From NCBI RefSeq assembly GCF_017916255.1, contig NZ_CP072827.1:7510086-7574085 (forward strand): a DNA stretch of 64,000 nucleotides, written 5' to 3'. The stretch comes from Streptomyces mobaraensis NBRC 13819 = DSM 40847. GTDB taxonomy: Bacteria; Actinomycetota; Actinomycetes; Streptomycetales; Streptomycetaceae. The first letter of the stretch is position 1. The number at the start of each line of letters is the position of its first letter. The notes beneath the pieces were generated by a model. The model worked only from the letters and a program-made list of their open reading frames with translations. It was not told where the DNA came from and did no database searches. Below are positions 1-10,565 of this stretch, one piece after another. A program made the translations under genes and the position numbers.

Positions 1-381
1 CAGCCGACCACGGACACCACGCACACCACGCACTCCACGGACGCCGCGGCGCCCGCGGGCGGGCAGGTGCCCGGCTACGCGTGGGCCGCCGTACAGGACG
101 CCCCGGCCCGCACCCTCTTCCCCGGCATCCGGCTGCGCTCGCTGTGGAGCGGGGAGAACGGCGCGACGGCGCACGTGGTGGAGATGGACCCCGGCGCGTG
201 CTGGGAGGGCATCGACGTCCACGAACCGGGCCCGGAGGAGGTGTTCGTGGTCTCCGGCGTCTTCAACGACGGCGAGCGCGACTACCCCGCGGGCACCTTC
301 CTCCACGCCCCCGCCGGCTCCTCCCACATCCCGCAGACGACGACGGGCTGCACCATCTTCGTCTTCTACCCGGAGGGCTAG
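1..381 (+). CDS. Cupin-domain protein (5' end outside window)
   Basis: The frame is open from base 1 and ends at 381. Its first residues are rich in Thr, His and Ala and look like a linker; the conserved part begins near the GTG at 67. The last 100 residues show the small beta-barrel pattern of cupins of the ChrR type, with the segment HEPGPEEVFVVSG followed by a Gly/Asp turn and HAPAGSSH, which supplies likely metal-binding His and Glu residues. Such domains sense or bind metals or small ligands. The true start is probably upstream of the window, so a fusion to another domain cannot be excluded. Confidence 0.7.
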   Translation, partial: QPTTDTTHTTHSTDAAAPAGGQVPGYAWAAVQDAPARTLFPGIRLRSLWSGENGATAHVVEMDPGACWEGIDVHEPGPEEVFVVSGVFNDGERDYPAGTFLHAPAGSSHIPQTTTGCTIFVFYPEG

Positions 382-437
382 GCGCCCCGCCCGGGAGCCG
401 GCCGTGCGGCGGGGCGCCCGTCCGGCGCGGAGCCCGT

Positions 438-1007
438 TCAGGAGGCCCCGTCCGCCGCCTCCCCGTGGACCGCCCCCCGCAACTCCCGCGAGAGGTCGAT
501 GAGTTCGCCCGCGAACAGGTCCACGGCGCGGTTCCGGAACTCCTCCGGCGTCAGCCGCACCGGCACGTCCTCGCCGACCCGGCCGACGATGACCCCGGCC
601 GGCGACTCCGCCTTCGCCTCGTCCTCCGCGTCGGTGCCGTCGAGAGCGCGCGCGAGGGCGCCGGCGACCGAGGACCGGGCCGACTTGGCCACGCTCAGGT
701 CGTCCAGGGCGAAGCCGATGTAGGCGGCGACCAGGGTGCCGGACTCGTCGACGACGCGAATGCCCTTCGGGATCGCGTTGCCGCCGCGCGCCGTGAGCGT
801 GGCGACGCCCGAGGCGGCCCCGGTCAGCGACAGTTCGGCCCGGACCGTCCGCGGGTTGGCGAACCGGTCGTCGGGCTCCTTCCCCCCGAGGCGCTCCGCC
901 TCCAGCCGCCCCTCGGCCGACCCCTCGGCCCGGCGCCGTTCCTCCTCCGCGTCACGGCCTCCGACAGCCCGTTCGTCGCCTCCGGCCGACCGCTCGTCCA
1001 CCGCCAT
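438..1007 (-). CDS. Hypothetical acidic protein, 189 aa
   Basis: I chose the ATG at 1007 because a GGGAGGGAT ribosome site lies just upstream; the open frame goes on to 1124 without one. The first 60 residues are charged and rich in Glu, Arg and Gly. The rest reads as a folded domain of alternating strands and helices (for example GIRVVDESGTLVAAYIGFAL and a C-terminal segment with ELIDLSREL). There is no signal peptide or membrane segment. I do not recognise the family. It is divergent from the DUF2252 gene at 1199, with about 190 bases between them to hold both promoters. Confidence 0.55.
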   Translation of the reverse strand: MAVDERSAGGDERAVGGRDAEEERRRAEGSAEGRLEAERLGGKEPDDRFANPRTVRAELSLTGAASGVATLTARGGNAIPKGIRVVDESGTLVAAYIGFALDDLSVAKSARSSVAGALARALDGTDAEDEAKAESPAGVIVGRVGEDVPVRLTPEEFRNRAVDLFAGELIDLSRELRGAVHGEAADGAS

Positions 1008-1198
1008 GGCGATCCCTCCCCGCCCCCTCGCCGGTGTGTCTCCCACCGTGTTCCCCGCCTCCGGCCGGCGATGCGCACCGGCCGAAGGCGGACGGCGCGG
1101 CCCGCCGTCACCGACAGCGATCATGTGGCGGTAGCCTCACGCGAGGAACGGCGGGCGCACGGGCGCCCGTACGAAGAGCCACCCCAGGAGGACCAGCG

Positions 1199-2524
1199 AT
1201 GGCGCTCGAGCACGACCGGGCCGCCCAGCGCGGCGAGGAGATCCTCGCCGTTTTCGACACCGCGTTCGCGCAGCTGCTGGCGGCCGACCCGGCCGCCTTC
1301 CGGGTCAAGTTCCGGAAGATGGCCGCCTCCGCCTTCGCCTTCTACCGGGGCACGGCCTGCCTCTTCTACCACGACCTGGCCCACGAGCGGGACGCCGGCC
1401 CCTACCTGGACGACCGCACGTCCCGGGTGTGGATCCACGGCGACCTGCACGCCGAGAACTTCGGCACCTACATGGACGCCGGCGGACGGCTGGTCTTCAA
1501 CGTCAACGACTTCGACGAGGCGTACGTCGGCCCGTTCCTCTGGGACCTCAAGCGCTTCGCCGCCTCCGTGGCGCTGCTCGGCCACGCCAAGGCGCTCAGC
1601 GACGCCACCATCACCGAGCTGGTGCGGATCTACGCCGCCGCCTACCGGGAGCGCGTCCACGCCCTCGCCACGGGCGCCAAGGACGACGAGATCCCGCCCT
1701 TCACCCTCGACACCGCGCAGGGCCCGCTCCTCGACGCCCTGCGCGAGGCGCGCGCCCGCACGCGCTTCGGCCTCCTCTCGACCATGACCGAGATCCGCGA
1801 GCACGACCGGCGCTTCCTCGACGGCGGCGGCTCGATACCGCTGGACGCCGCGACGCGTGCCAAGGTCCTGGAAGCCTTCGACGGCTACCTGGAGACGCTG
1901 CCCGACAGCAGCCGGGTCCGCCCCGACTCCCACCGCGTCAAGGACGTCGTCGGCCGCCGCGGCATCGGCATCGGCAGCGCCGGCCTGCCCTCGTACAACA
2001 TCCTCTTGGAAGGCAACAGCGACGCCCTGGAGAACGACGTCGTCATCTACATGAAGCAGGCGCAGACCCCCGCGGTCTCCCGGCACGTCACCGACCCGGC
2101 CGTCCGCGCCTACTTCACGCACGAGGGCCACCGCACGGTGATCTCCCAGCGCGCCCTCCAGGCGCACGCCGACCCGTGGCTGGGCTGGACCGAGCTCGAC
2201 GGCGCCGGGCAGCTGGTCGCGGAGGTCTCCCCGTACGCCGTCGACCTCGACTGGTCCGACATCGACGACCCGGAGCAGATCGCCGCCGTCGTCGCCGACC
2301 TCGGCCGCGCGACCGCCACCATGCACGCCGCCGCCGACGACACCAGCGGCCACTCCCTGGTGCCGTTCTCCACCGAGCACGCCATCGACGCCGCGATCGC
2401 CGCCGACGAGACCGGCTTCGCCGAACTGCTCACCGACTTCGCCCACAGCTACGGCGCCCGGGCCCGCGAGGACCACCGGATCTTCGTCGACCTCTTCCGC
2501 AACGGCCGCATCCCGGGCCTGTAA
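1199..2524 (+). CDS. DUF2252 family protein (kinase-like fold), 441 aa
   Basis: The start is set by a strong AGGAGG at 1186-1191, seven bases before the ATG. Residues 80-89 (HGDLHAENFG) and 102-107 (VNDFDE) match the phosphotransferase-type catalytic and metal-binding motifs typical of DUF2252, which resembles aminoglycoside and homoserine kinases. The length is usual for the family. The substrate is unknown. A 9-bp GC hairpin follows the stop codon, so the gene is probably transcribed alone. Confidence 0.85.
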   Translation: MALEHDRAAQRGEEILAVFDTAFAQLLAADPAAFRVKFRKMAASAFAFYRGTACLFYHDLAHERDAGPYLDDRTSRVWIHGDLHAENFGTYMDAGGRLVFNVNDFDEAYVGPFLWDLKRFAASVALLGHAKALSDATITELVRIYAAAYRERVHALATGAKDDEIPPFTLDTAQGPLLDALREARARTRFGLLSTMTEIREHDRRFLDGGGSIPLDAATRAKVLEAFDGYLETLPDSSRVRPDSHRVKDVVGRRGIGIGSAGLPSYNILLEGNSDALENDVVIYMKQAQTPAVSRHVTDPAVRAYFTHEGHRTVISQRALQAHADPWLGWTELDGAGQLVAEVSPYAVDLDWSDIDDPEQIAAVVADLGRATATMHAAADDTSGHSLVPFSTEHAIDAAIAADETGFAELLTDFAHSYGARAREDHRIFVDLFRNGRIPGL

Positions 2525-2539
2525 CCGAGGCACGACCCG

Positions 2540-2563
2540 CCCCGGGGCACCGCCGCCCCGGGG
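2540..2563 (+). terminator. GC hairpin after DUF2252 gene
   Basis: CCCCGGGGC and GCCCCGGGG form a perfect 9-bp stem with a 6-base loop, 16 bases after the stop codon. No T-run follows, as is common in Streptomyces. It lies in a gap between convergent genes and may act in both directions. Confidence 0.6.
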
Positions 2564-2647
2564 TCCGGCCACCCGCCGGAGCGTCACCGGACGCGAGCGG
2601 TAGCGGTCCGGAAAACGCCGCTGAGCCGAGGGAGAGGGGGCGGCCCC

Positions 2648-3390
2648 TCAGGTGATCTGGATGTTGGCCATCATGGCCATGTCCTCGTGTTCGAGGTTGT
2701 GGCAGTGGATCATGTAGCGGCCCCGGTAGCCGGTGAAGCGGACGAGGGTTTCGACGGTTTCGTACGGGCGTACGTCCACGGTGTCCTTCCAGCCGGCGTC
2801 CTTGGGCTCGGCGGGGCGGCCGCCGCGGGCGGTGACCTGGAACCGGGCGAGGTGGACGTGGACGGGGTGGTGGAAGTCGCTGCTGAAGCGCCAGCGTTCC
2901 ACGCTGCCCAGGCGGGGCCGGGCGAGGACGGTGTCGGGGTGGAACGGCTTGCCGTTGATGGTCCACATCCGGCGGTCCTCGCCGGCGGGGGTGCGGCGGA
3001 AGCCGAAGGTGCGGACCGGTACGCCCGTGGCGGGTGCGAGGTCCTCATAGCGGGTTGAGAGCCGGTCCGGCACTCGGCTGGTGTCCTTGGCCTTGCGTGC
3101 GACGTGGAAGCGCATGACGTCGCGCATCCGGCCTCCGGCGGCGGTGTTGCGCAGGGTGACGCGGCTGCCAACGGGGTGGTCGCCGAAGTCGACGACGACG
3201 TCGAACCGCTCGCCGGGCGCGATGTCGAGCGCGTCGTGGCGCTGGGGTGCGGGAAGCAGCCCGCCGTCGCTGCCGATCTGTACGAACCGTCCGTGCCCAC
3301 CGCCTTCGACGTCGAGCCGGAGCCGGTAGCGGCGGGCGTTGGAGCCGTTGAGCAGGCGGAAGCGGTAGCGGCAGCCGGCGACCTCGAGTT
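2648..3390 (-). pseudogene. 5'-truncated multicopper oxidase (C-terminal part)
   Basis: About 245 residues match the second and third cupredoxin domains of CotA/bilirubin-oxidase-type multicopper oxidases. RYRFRLLNGSNARRYRL is seen at the start, HPVHVH in the middle, and HCHNLEHEDM at the end, which supplies type 1 and type 3 copper ligands. A complete enzyme has about 450-500 residues. The first copper domain, with its HxH motifs, is absent. Upstream of about 3390 the frame is open but is proline- and arginine-rich and unlike the family. I infer an N-terminal deletion that leaves a non-functional remnant. The C-terminal end is intact. Confidence 0.75.
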
Positions 3391-3540
3391 GCGATGCGCA
3401 TCTCGCGCCGCCTGTTGATGGAGGAGGCCCGGGCCGTGGCGGCCGTCCGCGCGGCCGTGCGGGAGGTGGGCCTGGCTGTGCCGGGTCTGTGTACCGGCCT
3501 CCCCGCCCGTCGGTGTGCCTTCCGTTCGCAGGCTGACCTC

Positions 3541-3569
3541 TTGGCAAATAGTCTCCGCGCAGATAATCT
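3541..3569 (+). promoter_or_regulatory. Vegetative promoter with overlapping dyad
   Basis: TTGGCA (3541-3546) and TAATCT (3564-3569) are spaced by exactly 17 bases, close to the sigma-70/HrdB consensus. The dyad CAGATAATCTG (3560-3570) covers the -10, and CGCAGAT recurs just downstream. The downstream operon encodes a MarR-type protein, so this may be its autoregulatory operator (inference). Confidence 0.65.
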
Positions 3570-3602
3570 GTTCGCAGATGAGTCGAGCGAGGGGAACGCG
3601 TC

Positions 3603-4018
3603 ATGTGGAGCCACACCTACACGGGTGAGACGACGGCGGCACCGGAGGCGGTCTGGGCCGTGCTGCGGGATGTCGGCAACTGGGCGCTGTGGGACACCTC
3701 CATGGAGGCCGTGTCGCTGCTGGGGCCGTTCGAGGTCGGCAGCCGGGTCTCCATGACGCCGACCGGCCAGGAACCGATCGTGTCGGTGATCACCGAGATC
3801 GAGGAGAACGTGCGCTACGCGGACGAGACCGAGTTCGGCGGGATGGTGCTGCGGTTCAGCCACACGCTGAGCCCGCTGGCGGACGGCGGAACGTCGGTGG
3901 CGCACCGGCTGGAGATCTCCGGGCCGGACGCGGACACGGCCGGGCCCGAACTCGGCCCCGCGATCAGCGAGGACTTCCCGGAGGCGATGGCCGCCCTGTT
4001 CGCGCGGGCGACGGCCGG

Positions 4019-4022
<4 letters not shown>
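3603..4022 (+). CDS. SRPBCC (START/Bet v1-like) family protein, 139 aa
   Basis: The size and pattern fit a one-domain helix-grip protein: an N-terminal strand ending in PEAVWAVLRDVGNWALWD, central strands, and a long C-terminal helix. Such proteins bind hydrophobic ligands, and many act as polyketide cyclases, chaperone-like co-factors or ligand sensors. GAGGGG lies about eight bases before the ATG. The stop overlaps the start of the MarR gene (ATGA), so the two are translationally coupled under the promoter at 3541-3569. The ligand is unknown. Confidence 0.8.
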
Positions 4023-5102
<1,080 letters not shown>

Positions 5103-6401
5103 ATGAGACGGACGAACACCGGCAAGGCGAGACGGCCGCTGGCGCGCGGGGGCCTGGTCCTCGCGGCGGCGGCCCTGATGGCGGGGGCGGCGCTGCCGGC
5201 CCACGCGGAACCGCGGGCCGACGACGTCGTCCAAGTGGACCTCGGACTCGACGGCGCGCAGCCCGACAACTGGTCCGAGGCCCGCGGGATGAGCGCCGAC
5301 GGCCGGTACGCCGTCTTCACCTCCCTGGCGTCCAACCTCGTCCAGGGCGACACCAACCGCCTGTACGACGTCTTCGTCCGCGACCTGCGCACCGGGCGGA
5401 CGGAACGGGTCAGCCTCGCCGACGACGGCGCGCAGCTCGACGGGTCCACGAGTCAGGCGGCCATCAGCGGCGACGGCCGGTACGTGGCGTTCGCGTCCGA
5501 CGCGGCCGACGTCCTGCCGGGGCTGCCCGCCAACGGCGGCTACCGGGTCTTCGTCCGGGACCGCCGGACCGGGCACACCGAACTCGTCAGCGCCGACGGG
5601 AGCGCCGCGAGCCCCACCATCAGCGCGGACGGCCGGTACGTCGCGTACACCCTCGACGGGCGGGACATCCATGTCACCGACCGCTGGAAGGGGACCACCC
5701 GGCTGGTCACGGCGGGCGCGGACGGCTCCCGGGCCGACAACTCCTCCGCCGACCCGGTGATCAGCGCGGACGGCACCACGATCGGCTTCCGCTCCCGGGC
5801 CACCAACCTGCTGCCGCGCGACCAGGCCCCCACCGCCGCCCCCGCCGCCCCCACCGGCTCCAAGCCGCCGCGCCCGCGCCCCACGTTCCCGTTCTACGTG
5901 TACGACGCGCGCACCGGCCGCATCCAGGGCGCCTCCGTCGACCCGGCCGGCATGCTGCGCGACGCGCACCCGTACGTCAATCTGAGCCCCGACGGGCGGT
6001 ACGCCACGTTCCGCGTCTTCGAGCCCAACGGGACGGACGAGGAGGGCTCGCACGTCGAGCTCTACCTCCGCGACCTGCGGCACGGCACCACCACGAAGGC
6101 GGCCCTCCCGCTGCCGGGCACCCGGACCGTGCACGACGCCTACCGCGGCAGCGTGACGGCCGACGGACGATGGCTGCTGTTCGCCTCGGGCGCCGACAAC
6201 CTGGTGCCCGGCGACACCAACCAGGCCGTGGACCTCTTCCGGCGCGACCTGCGGACCGGCCGGATCGAGCGGATCGGCCCGGCCGGCGGCGCCACGGACA
6301 TCTCCTGGACCCCCAACTCCCTCTCCGTGGACGGCCCCGGCACCACCGCCCTCTTCGACGGCGGCGGCAAGGTGTACGCCCGCCGGCTCCCGCCCGCCTG
6401 A
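5103..6401 (+). CDS. Secreted TolB/WD40-like beta-propeller protein, 432 aa
   Basis: GGGGAGGA precedes the ATG at 5103; the frame also extends upstream without a ribosome site. The protein begins with a classic Sec signal peptide (RR-rich start, hydrophobic core, cleavage after AHA near residue 35). The mature part contains repeated propeller blades with the signature SADGRYVAF/SADGRYAVF, followed by FVRDLRTGRTERVS-like strands, at least six times. These are PD40/TolB-type repeats, which in Streptomyces usually belong to exported proteins of unknown role. No catalytic motif is visible. Confidence 0.85.
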   Translation: MRRTNTGKARRPLARGGLVLAAAALMAGAALPAHAEPRADDVVQVDLGLDGAQPDNWSEARGMSADGRYAVFTSLASNLVQGDTNRLYDVFVRDLRTGRTERVSLADDGAQLDGSTSQAAISGDGRYVAFASDAADVLPGLPANGGYRVFVRDRRTGHTELVSADGSAASPTISADGRYVAYTLDGRDIHVTDRWKGTTRLVTAGADGSRADNSSADPVISADGTTIGFRSRATNLLPRDQAPTAAPAAPTGSKPPRPRPTFPFYVYDARTGRIQGASVDPAGMLRDAHPYVNLSPDGRYATFRVFEPNGTDEEGSHVELYLRDLRHGTTTKAALPLPGTRTVHDAYRGSVTADGRWLLFASGADNLVPGDTNQAVDLFRRDLRTGRIERIGPAGGATDISWTPNSLSVDGPGTTALFDGGGKVYARRLPPA

Positions 6402-6809
6402 CCGGGCGAACGCCCAAGGCCACGGCCGGGGCGGGGCGGAGCGCGATGCCGGTACGGCCGCGCTCCACCCCGCCCCGGCCTGTTCGTTCACGCCCATTCG
6501 ACCGGCTTCCCGGTCGCCACGCCGCCGCACCCGCGCGAATCTCCGCCGGGGTCTGCTTTCGGCCTCCCGGGCGCCCGACGGCACCGATCGCCCGCGCCCG
6601 GCGCTTCCTCCTGATCAACCGCAGGTAACGCCCGGCCCCCGCCCCCGCCTGACGTATCGTTCCCCCCTGCCGTGCCGCCTCCCAAGACGGCTCAAAACAT
6701 CAGTTTGTAGGGCAATGGGCACGGGGAGTTATGCGTTCGCTTCCAAGATCTTTCACGGGGGAGCCGCCCCTGAAACGGCGCTTTCCCGCCCACACCGAAG
6801 AGGAGCCGC
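6402..6809. other. Intergenic region, no supported gene
   Basis: About 400 bases. The first half is very GC-rich with no coding pattern; around 6690-6750 it becomes less GC-rich, which fits a promoter for the gene at 6810. I see no convincing -35/-10 pair, hairpin or RNA gene. Confidence 0.5.
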
Positions 6810-7295
6810 ATGCTGCCCGCCATGCCGCACGACGCCCGCGAACGATTCCTTGCCGCCCCGCACATCGGCGTCCTGGGCGTCACCGATCCCCGGGGCGGCG
6901 ACCGGGCACCCCTGGTGGTGCCCGTCTGGTACGCGTACGAGCCGGGCGGCGAAGTGGTCGTCGAGACGGGCCGGGAGACGGTCAAGGCCCGACTGCTGCG
7001 CGCCGCCGGGCGGTTCAGCCTCTGCGTGCAGGACGAACGGCGGCCGTACCGCTACGTCAGCGTCGAGGGGCCGGTCACCGCGGTCGAGGACCCCGTCGAC
7101 CCGGCCGTGCGCGAGGCCCTGGCCCACCGCTACCTCGACCCCGACGAGGCCCGCGACTACCTGGCGGCCACGGCGGCCCAGCTGAAGGACGACGTCGTCT
7201 TCCGCATGCGCCCGGAGCGCTGGCGCACCGCCGACTTCGCCGCCTTCGCGGCCGACTTCGCCGGCACCTCGGCGGAGACCCCGGCCGCCGGCTGA
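6810..7295 (+). CDS. Pyridoxamine 5'-phosphate oxidase-family (split-barrel flavin-binding) protein, 161 aa
   Basis: AAGAGGAG stands five bases before the ATG; a second in-frame ATG four codons later is also possible. The sequence has the split-barrel pattern of PPOX/F420- or FMN-binding proteins: an N-terminal helix and IGVLGVTDPRG strand, then PLVVPVWYAYEPGGEVVVETG, VKARLLRAAGRFSLCVQDE and YRYVSVEGPV. This family includes oxidases, reductases and heme- or flavin-binding proteins. The gene is 171 bases upstream of the adenylation-reductase gene on the same strand and may belong to the same biosynthetic operon, but no product is implied. Confidence 0.8.
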   Translation: MLPAMPHDARERFLAAPHIGVLGVTDPRGGDRAPLVVPVWYAYEPGGEVVVETGRETVKARLLRAAGRFSLCVQDERRPYRYVSVEGPVTAVEDPVDPAVREALAHRYLDPDEARDYLAATAAQLKDDVVFRMRPERWRTADFAAFAADFAGTSAETPAAG

Positions 7296-7466
7296 CCGCC
7301 GCCGCACACCCGAAAAGCCGCACAACCGAAAAGGCGCACCGCACGCCGCGCCCCGGAAGCGCGAGCACCGGACCGCGCGCGACAGCGCCGAGCCCGCGTA
7401 CCCCGCAGAGCCGACGCACCGCGCCACCGCACCCCAGCACAACCCGGAAGGACACCGCACCCGCAC

Positions 7467-10400
7467 ATGACCCACACCGACGTCTCCTTACGCCCCCACC
7501 CGCGCACCCGGCCCACGGCGGACACCGCGCCCCCGCCCGGCTACCCGCGGGACCGGCTCGTAGCCGAGCTGTTCACGGCGCAGGCGGCCGCCCGCCCGGA
7601 CGCCCTCGCCGCCCGGCACGGGGAGCGCACCCTCACCTACGGCCGGCTCGACGCCCGTTCCGACGCCCTGGCGGCGCGCCTGCGCTCGCACGGCGTCGAG
7701 CCGGGCGACCTGGTGGGCGTCTGCGGTGGTCGTTCCCTCGAAGCGCTGGTCGCGCTGCTGGGCATCCTCAAGGCCGGCTGCGCGTACGTCCCGCTGGACC
7801 AGGACCTGCCGCCGGCCCGGCTGCGGGCCATGGCGGAGGACGCGGGGCTGCGCGCCGCCGTCACCCTGCCCGGCGGCGAACGCCCGGTGCGCGGACTGCG
7901 CGTGACCATCGGCCTCGACGAGGACGACGCGACCACCGCCGCCCCCGTCGGCCCCCGCGCCCCCTCCCGCACCGCGGCCCCGACCGACCCCGCCTACGTG
8001 GCCTTCACCTCCGGCACCACCGGCCGCCCCAAACCGGTCGCCATACCGCACCGCGGCGTCGTCCGCCTCGTGCTCTCCGACCCCGAACTGCCGCCGCCCG
8101 GACCGGACGACCGCGTCCTGCACGCCTACGGGCTGTCCTCCGACGCCTCGACGATAGAGATCTGGGGCGCGCTGCTCACCGGGGCGTGCCTGGTCATCGC
8201 CGACCGCGCCGAACTCCTCTCGCCCACCGCCCTGGAGGAGTTGCTGCGCACCCGGCGGGTCACGGTCGCGTACCTGACGACCAGCGTCTTCCACCTCCTC
8301 GCCCGGACCCGGCCCGAGGCCCTGGCGGGGCTGCGGTTCGTGTCGGCCGGCGGCGAGGCGATGGACCCGCGCCTGGCCAACGCCGTGCTGGCGGCCTGCC
8401 CCGGCACCACCGTCGTCAACTTCTACGGCCCGACCGAGAACGCGGTGGTCTCCACCGCCCATGTGCTGCGCCCGCTGCCCGACGACGCCGGGCACGTGCC
8501 CCTCGGCCGCCCCTTCGGCGCCTCCACCTGCCACGTCGTGCGCCCGGACGGCACCCCGGCGGCGCCCGGCGAGGAGGGCGAGCTGTACGTCGGCGGGGAC
8601 GGGCTGGCCCTCGGCTACCTCGGCGACGCGGCGCTGACCGCCGAGCGGTTCGTCACCCTGCCCGCCGTGGAACCGGGCGGGCGGCTGTACCGGACCGGCG
8701 ACCGGGCGGTCCTGACCGCCGACGGCCTGCTGGAGTACCACGGCCGGCTGGACCGGCAGGTGAAGCTGCGCGGCGTCCGCGTCGAACTCGACGAGGTCGA
8801 GGCCCGGCTGCGGGCCAACCCGGCGGTCGGCGAGGCCGTCGTCGAGGCCGAGGACGGCGCGCTCACGGCGTACGTCACCCCCGCCGAGGCCGGGCACCCG
8901 GTGCCCGTGCCGGACCTGCGCGCCTACTGCGCGCAGTGGCTGCCCGCGCAGGCCGTCCCGGCGCTCGTGCCGCTGGAACGGTTCCCGGTGACCAGCGGCG
9001 GCAAGGTGGACCGCGCCCGGCTGAAGGCCGCGGCCCCCGCCCCCGAACCGGCGGGGGAGGAACCCGCGGCGGAGGACGGCCTGCTCGGCGTCCTCGCGGA
9101 GGTGTGGCAGCAGGTCCTGCGCGTCCGGCCCGCCCCCCACGACCGGTTCTTCGACCTCGGCGGCGACTCCCTGCTCGCCTCCGAGACCGTCACCCGCACC
9201 CTCGCCGTCCTGGGCCTGGACGCCGCCCACGGCTCGGGCCTCGTCAGGGCGCTGCTGGCCGCCCCCACCCTGGAAGGCTTCGCCGCGGCCGTCCGCGAGG
9301 CACGCCACGGCACCGCCGGAACGGCCGCGCCGCCCGCCGACTTCGTCAAGGAGGCCGAGCTCGGCTTCGACCTCCCGCCCGCCACCGGCCCGGCCCCGCG
9401 CCCCCACGACCCGCGGCACGTGCTGCTCACCGGCGCCTCCGGGTTCGTCGGCGCCTTCCTCCTCGACCGGCTGCTGCGCACCACGCGGGCACGCGTCCAC
9501 TGCCCGGTACGGGCGACGGGCCCGGCCCACGCCGAACGGCGGGTGCGCACCGCGCTCGCCCGCTACGGGCTGCACCCGGACGAGGCCGCGTGGCAGCGGG
9601 TGGAGTGCTTCCCCGGCGACCTGACCCAGCCCGCCCTCGGCCTGTCCGACGCGCGCACGGCCGACCTCTCCCGCACCCTGGACCTCGTCGTCCACAACGG
9701 CGCCCACGTCAACTTCCTCTACCCCTATGAGGAGTTGCGCGCGGCCAACGTCGACGGCACCCGGGAGGTCGTCCGCATCGCCGCGCCCCGCCGCGTCCCC
9801 GTGCACTTCGTCTCCACCGTCGCCGTCGTCGCCGGCTTCGGCGCGGCCGGGGTGCGCGAGGTGGACGAGGACCTGCCGTTGGACCACGCCGACGCCCTGA
9901 CCATGGGCTACGCGGAGAGCAAGTGGGTCGCCGAGGGCGTGCTGCGGCAGGCCGCCGACCAGGGACTCCCGGTCGCCGTCCACCGGCCGTACGAGGTCAC
10001 GGGCGACACGGCGCGCGGCGTGTGCAACACCGAGACGGCCATCTGCTCGCTGCTGAAGATGATCGCCGACACGGGCCTGGCCCCGGACATCGCGCTGCCC
10101 ATGGACTTCGTCCCGGTGGACCACCTCGCCGCGGCCCTCGTCCACATCGCCACCCACCAGCAGGCCGACGGCCGCGTCTACCACCTCACCAACCCGCGCC
10201 CGGCGATGCTCTCGGACGTCCTGGACCGGATGCGCGCCGCCGGCCACACCCTGCGCACGCTGCCCTACGACGAGTGGGTCGCCGCCCTCGTCCGCCACGT
10301 CGCCGCGCACCCCACGGCCGCCACGGCCCCGTTCGTGTCGCTGTGCGTCGACCGCGGCCGCACGACGGACCGGTCCGTCAAGGAGATGTACCTCCAGGAC

Positions 10401-10565
10401 ACCTTCCCCGTGCTGGGGCGGCGCAACACCGAGGCGGCGCTGGCCGGCAGCGGGCTCGACTGCCCGCCGGTCGACGCCGCCCTGCTCGACCGCTACCTGG
10501 AGTACTTCCACACCTCCGGCTACCTCACCCGCCCCGCGACCAGTCCCTCGGAGGGGACCGCATGA
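7467..10565 (+). CDS. One-module NRPS-like enzyme: adenylation, carrier, thioester reductase, 1032 aa
   Basis: Domains run A (about 30-540), T (about 545-615) and R (about 650-1010). The A domain shows AFTSGTTGRPKPV, NFYGPTE, YRTGDRA, GRLDRQVKLRG and a final Lys in SGGKVDR. Asp is kept at the amino-group position (SSDAS), so an alpha-amino acid substrate is likely. By hand alignment to PheA the pocket reads D-A-I-S-V-A-F-V-V-K, mostly hydrophobic. The carrier Ser is residue 568 (FDLGGDSLL). The R domain has TGASGFVG and Tyr/Lys in YAESKW near 815-819. It should load an amino acid and release it as an aldehyde or alcohol. There is no condensation domain. Codon 8 is TTA, implying bldA control. 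The stop overlaps the next ATG. Confidence 0.88.
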   Translation: MTHTDVSLRPHPRTRPTADTAPPPGYPRDRLVAELFTAQAAARPDALAARHGERTLTYGRLDARSDALAARLRSHGVEPGDLVGVCGGRSLEALVALLGILKAGCAYVPLDQDLPPARLRAMAEDAGLRAAVTLPGGERPVRGLRVTIGLDEDDATTAAPVGPRAPSRTAAPTDPAYVAFTSGTTGRPKPVAIPHRGVVRLVLSDPELPPPGPDDRVLHAYGLSSDASTIEIWGALLTGACLVIADRAELLSPTALEELLRTRRVTVAYLTTSVFHLLARTRPEALAGLRFVSAGGEAMDPRLANAVLAACPGTTVVNFYGPTENAVVSTAHVLRPLPDDAGHVPLGRPFGASTCHVVRPDGTPAAPGEEGELYVGGDGLALGYLGDAALTAERFVTLPAVEPGGRLYRTGDRAVLTADGLLEYHGRLDRQVKLRGVRVELDEVEARLRANPAVGEAVVEAEDGALTAYVTPAEAGHPVPVPDLRAYCAQWLPAQAVPALVPLERFPVTSGGKVDRARLKAAAPAPEPAGEEPAAEDGLLGVLAEVWQQVLRVRPAPHDRFFDLGGDSLLASETVTRTLAVLGLDAAHGSGLVRALLAAPTLEGFAAAVREARHGTAGTAAPPADFVKEAELGFDLPPATGPAPRPHDPRHVLLTGASGFVGAFLLDRLLRTTRARVHCPVRATGPAHAERRVRTALARYGLHPDEAAWQRVECFPGDLTQPALGLSDARTADLSRTLDLVVHNGAHVNFLYPYEELRAANVDGTREVVRIAAPRRVPVHFVSTVAVVAGFGAAGVREVDEDLPLDHADALTMGYAESKWVAEGVLRQAADQGLPVAVHRPYEVTGDTARGVCNTETAICSLLKMIADTGLAPDIALPMDFVPVDHLAAALVHIATHQQADGRVYHLTNPRPAMLSDVLDRMRAAGHTLRTLPYDEWVAALVRHVAAHPTAATAPFVSLCVDRGRTTDRSVKEMYLQDTFPVLGRRNTEAALAGSGLDCPPVDAALLDRYLEYFHTSGYLTRPATSPSEGTA

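Noticed and set aside
7488..10511. 1007-codon minus-strand ORF antisense to the A-T-R gene
   Set aside because: Typical high-GC shadow; the plus strand shows all adenylation, carrier and reductase motifs.
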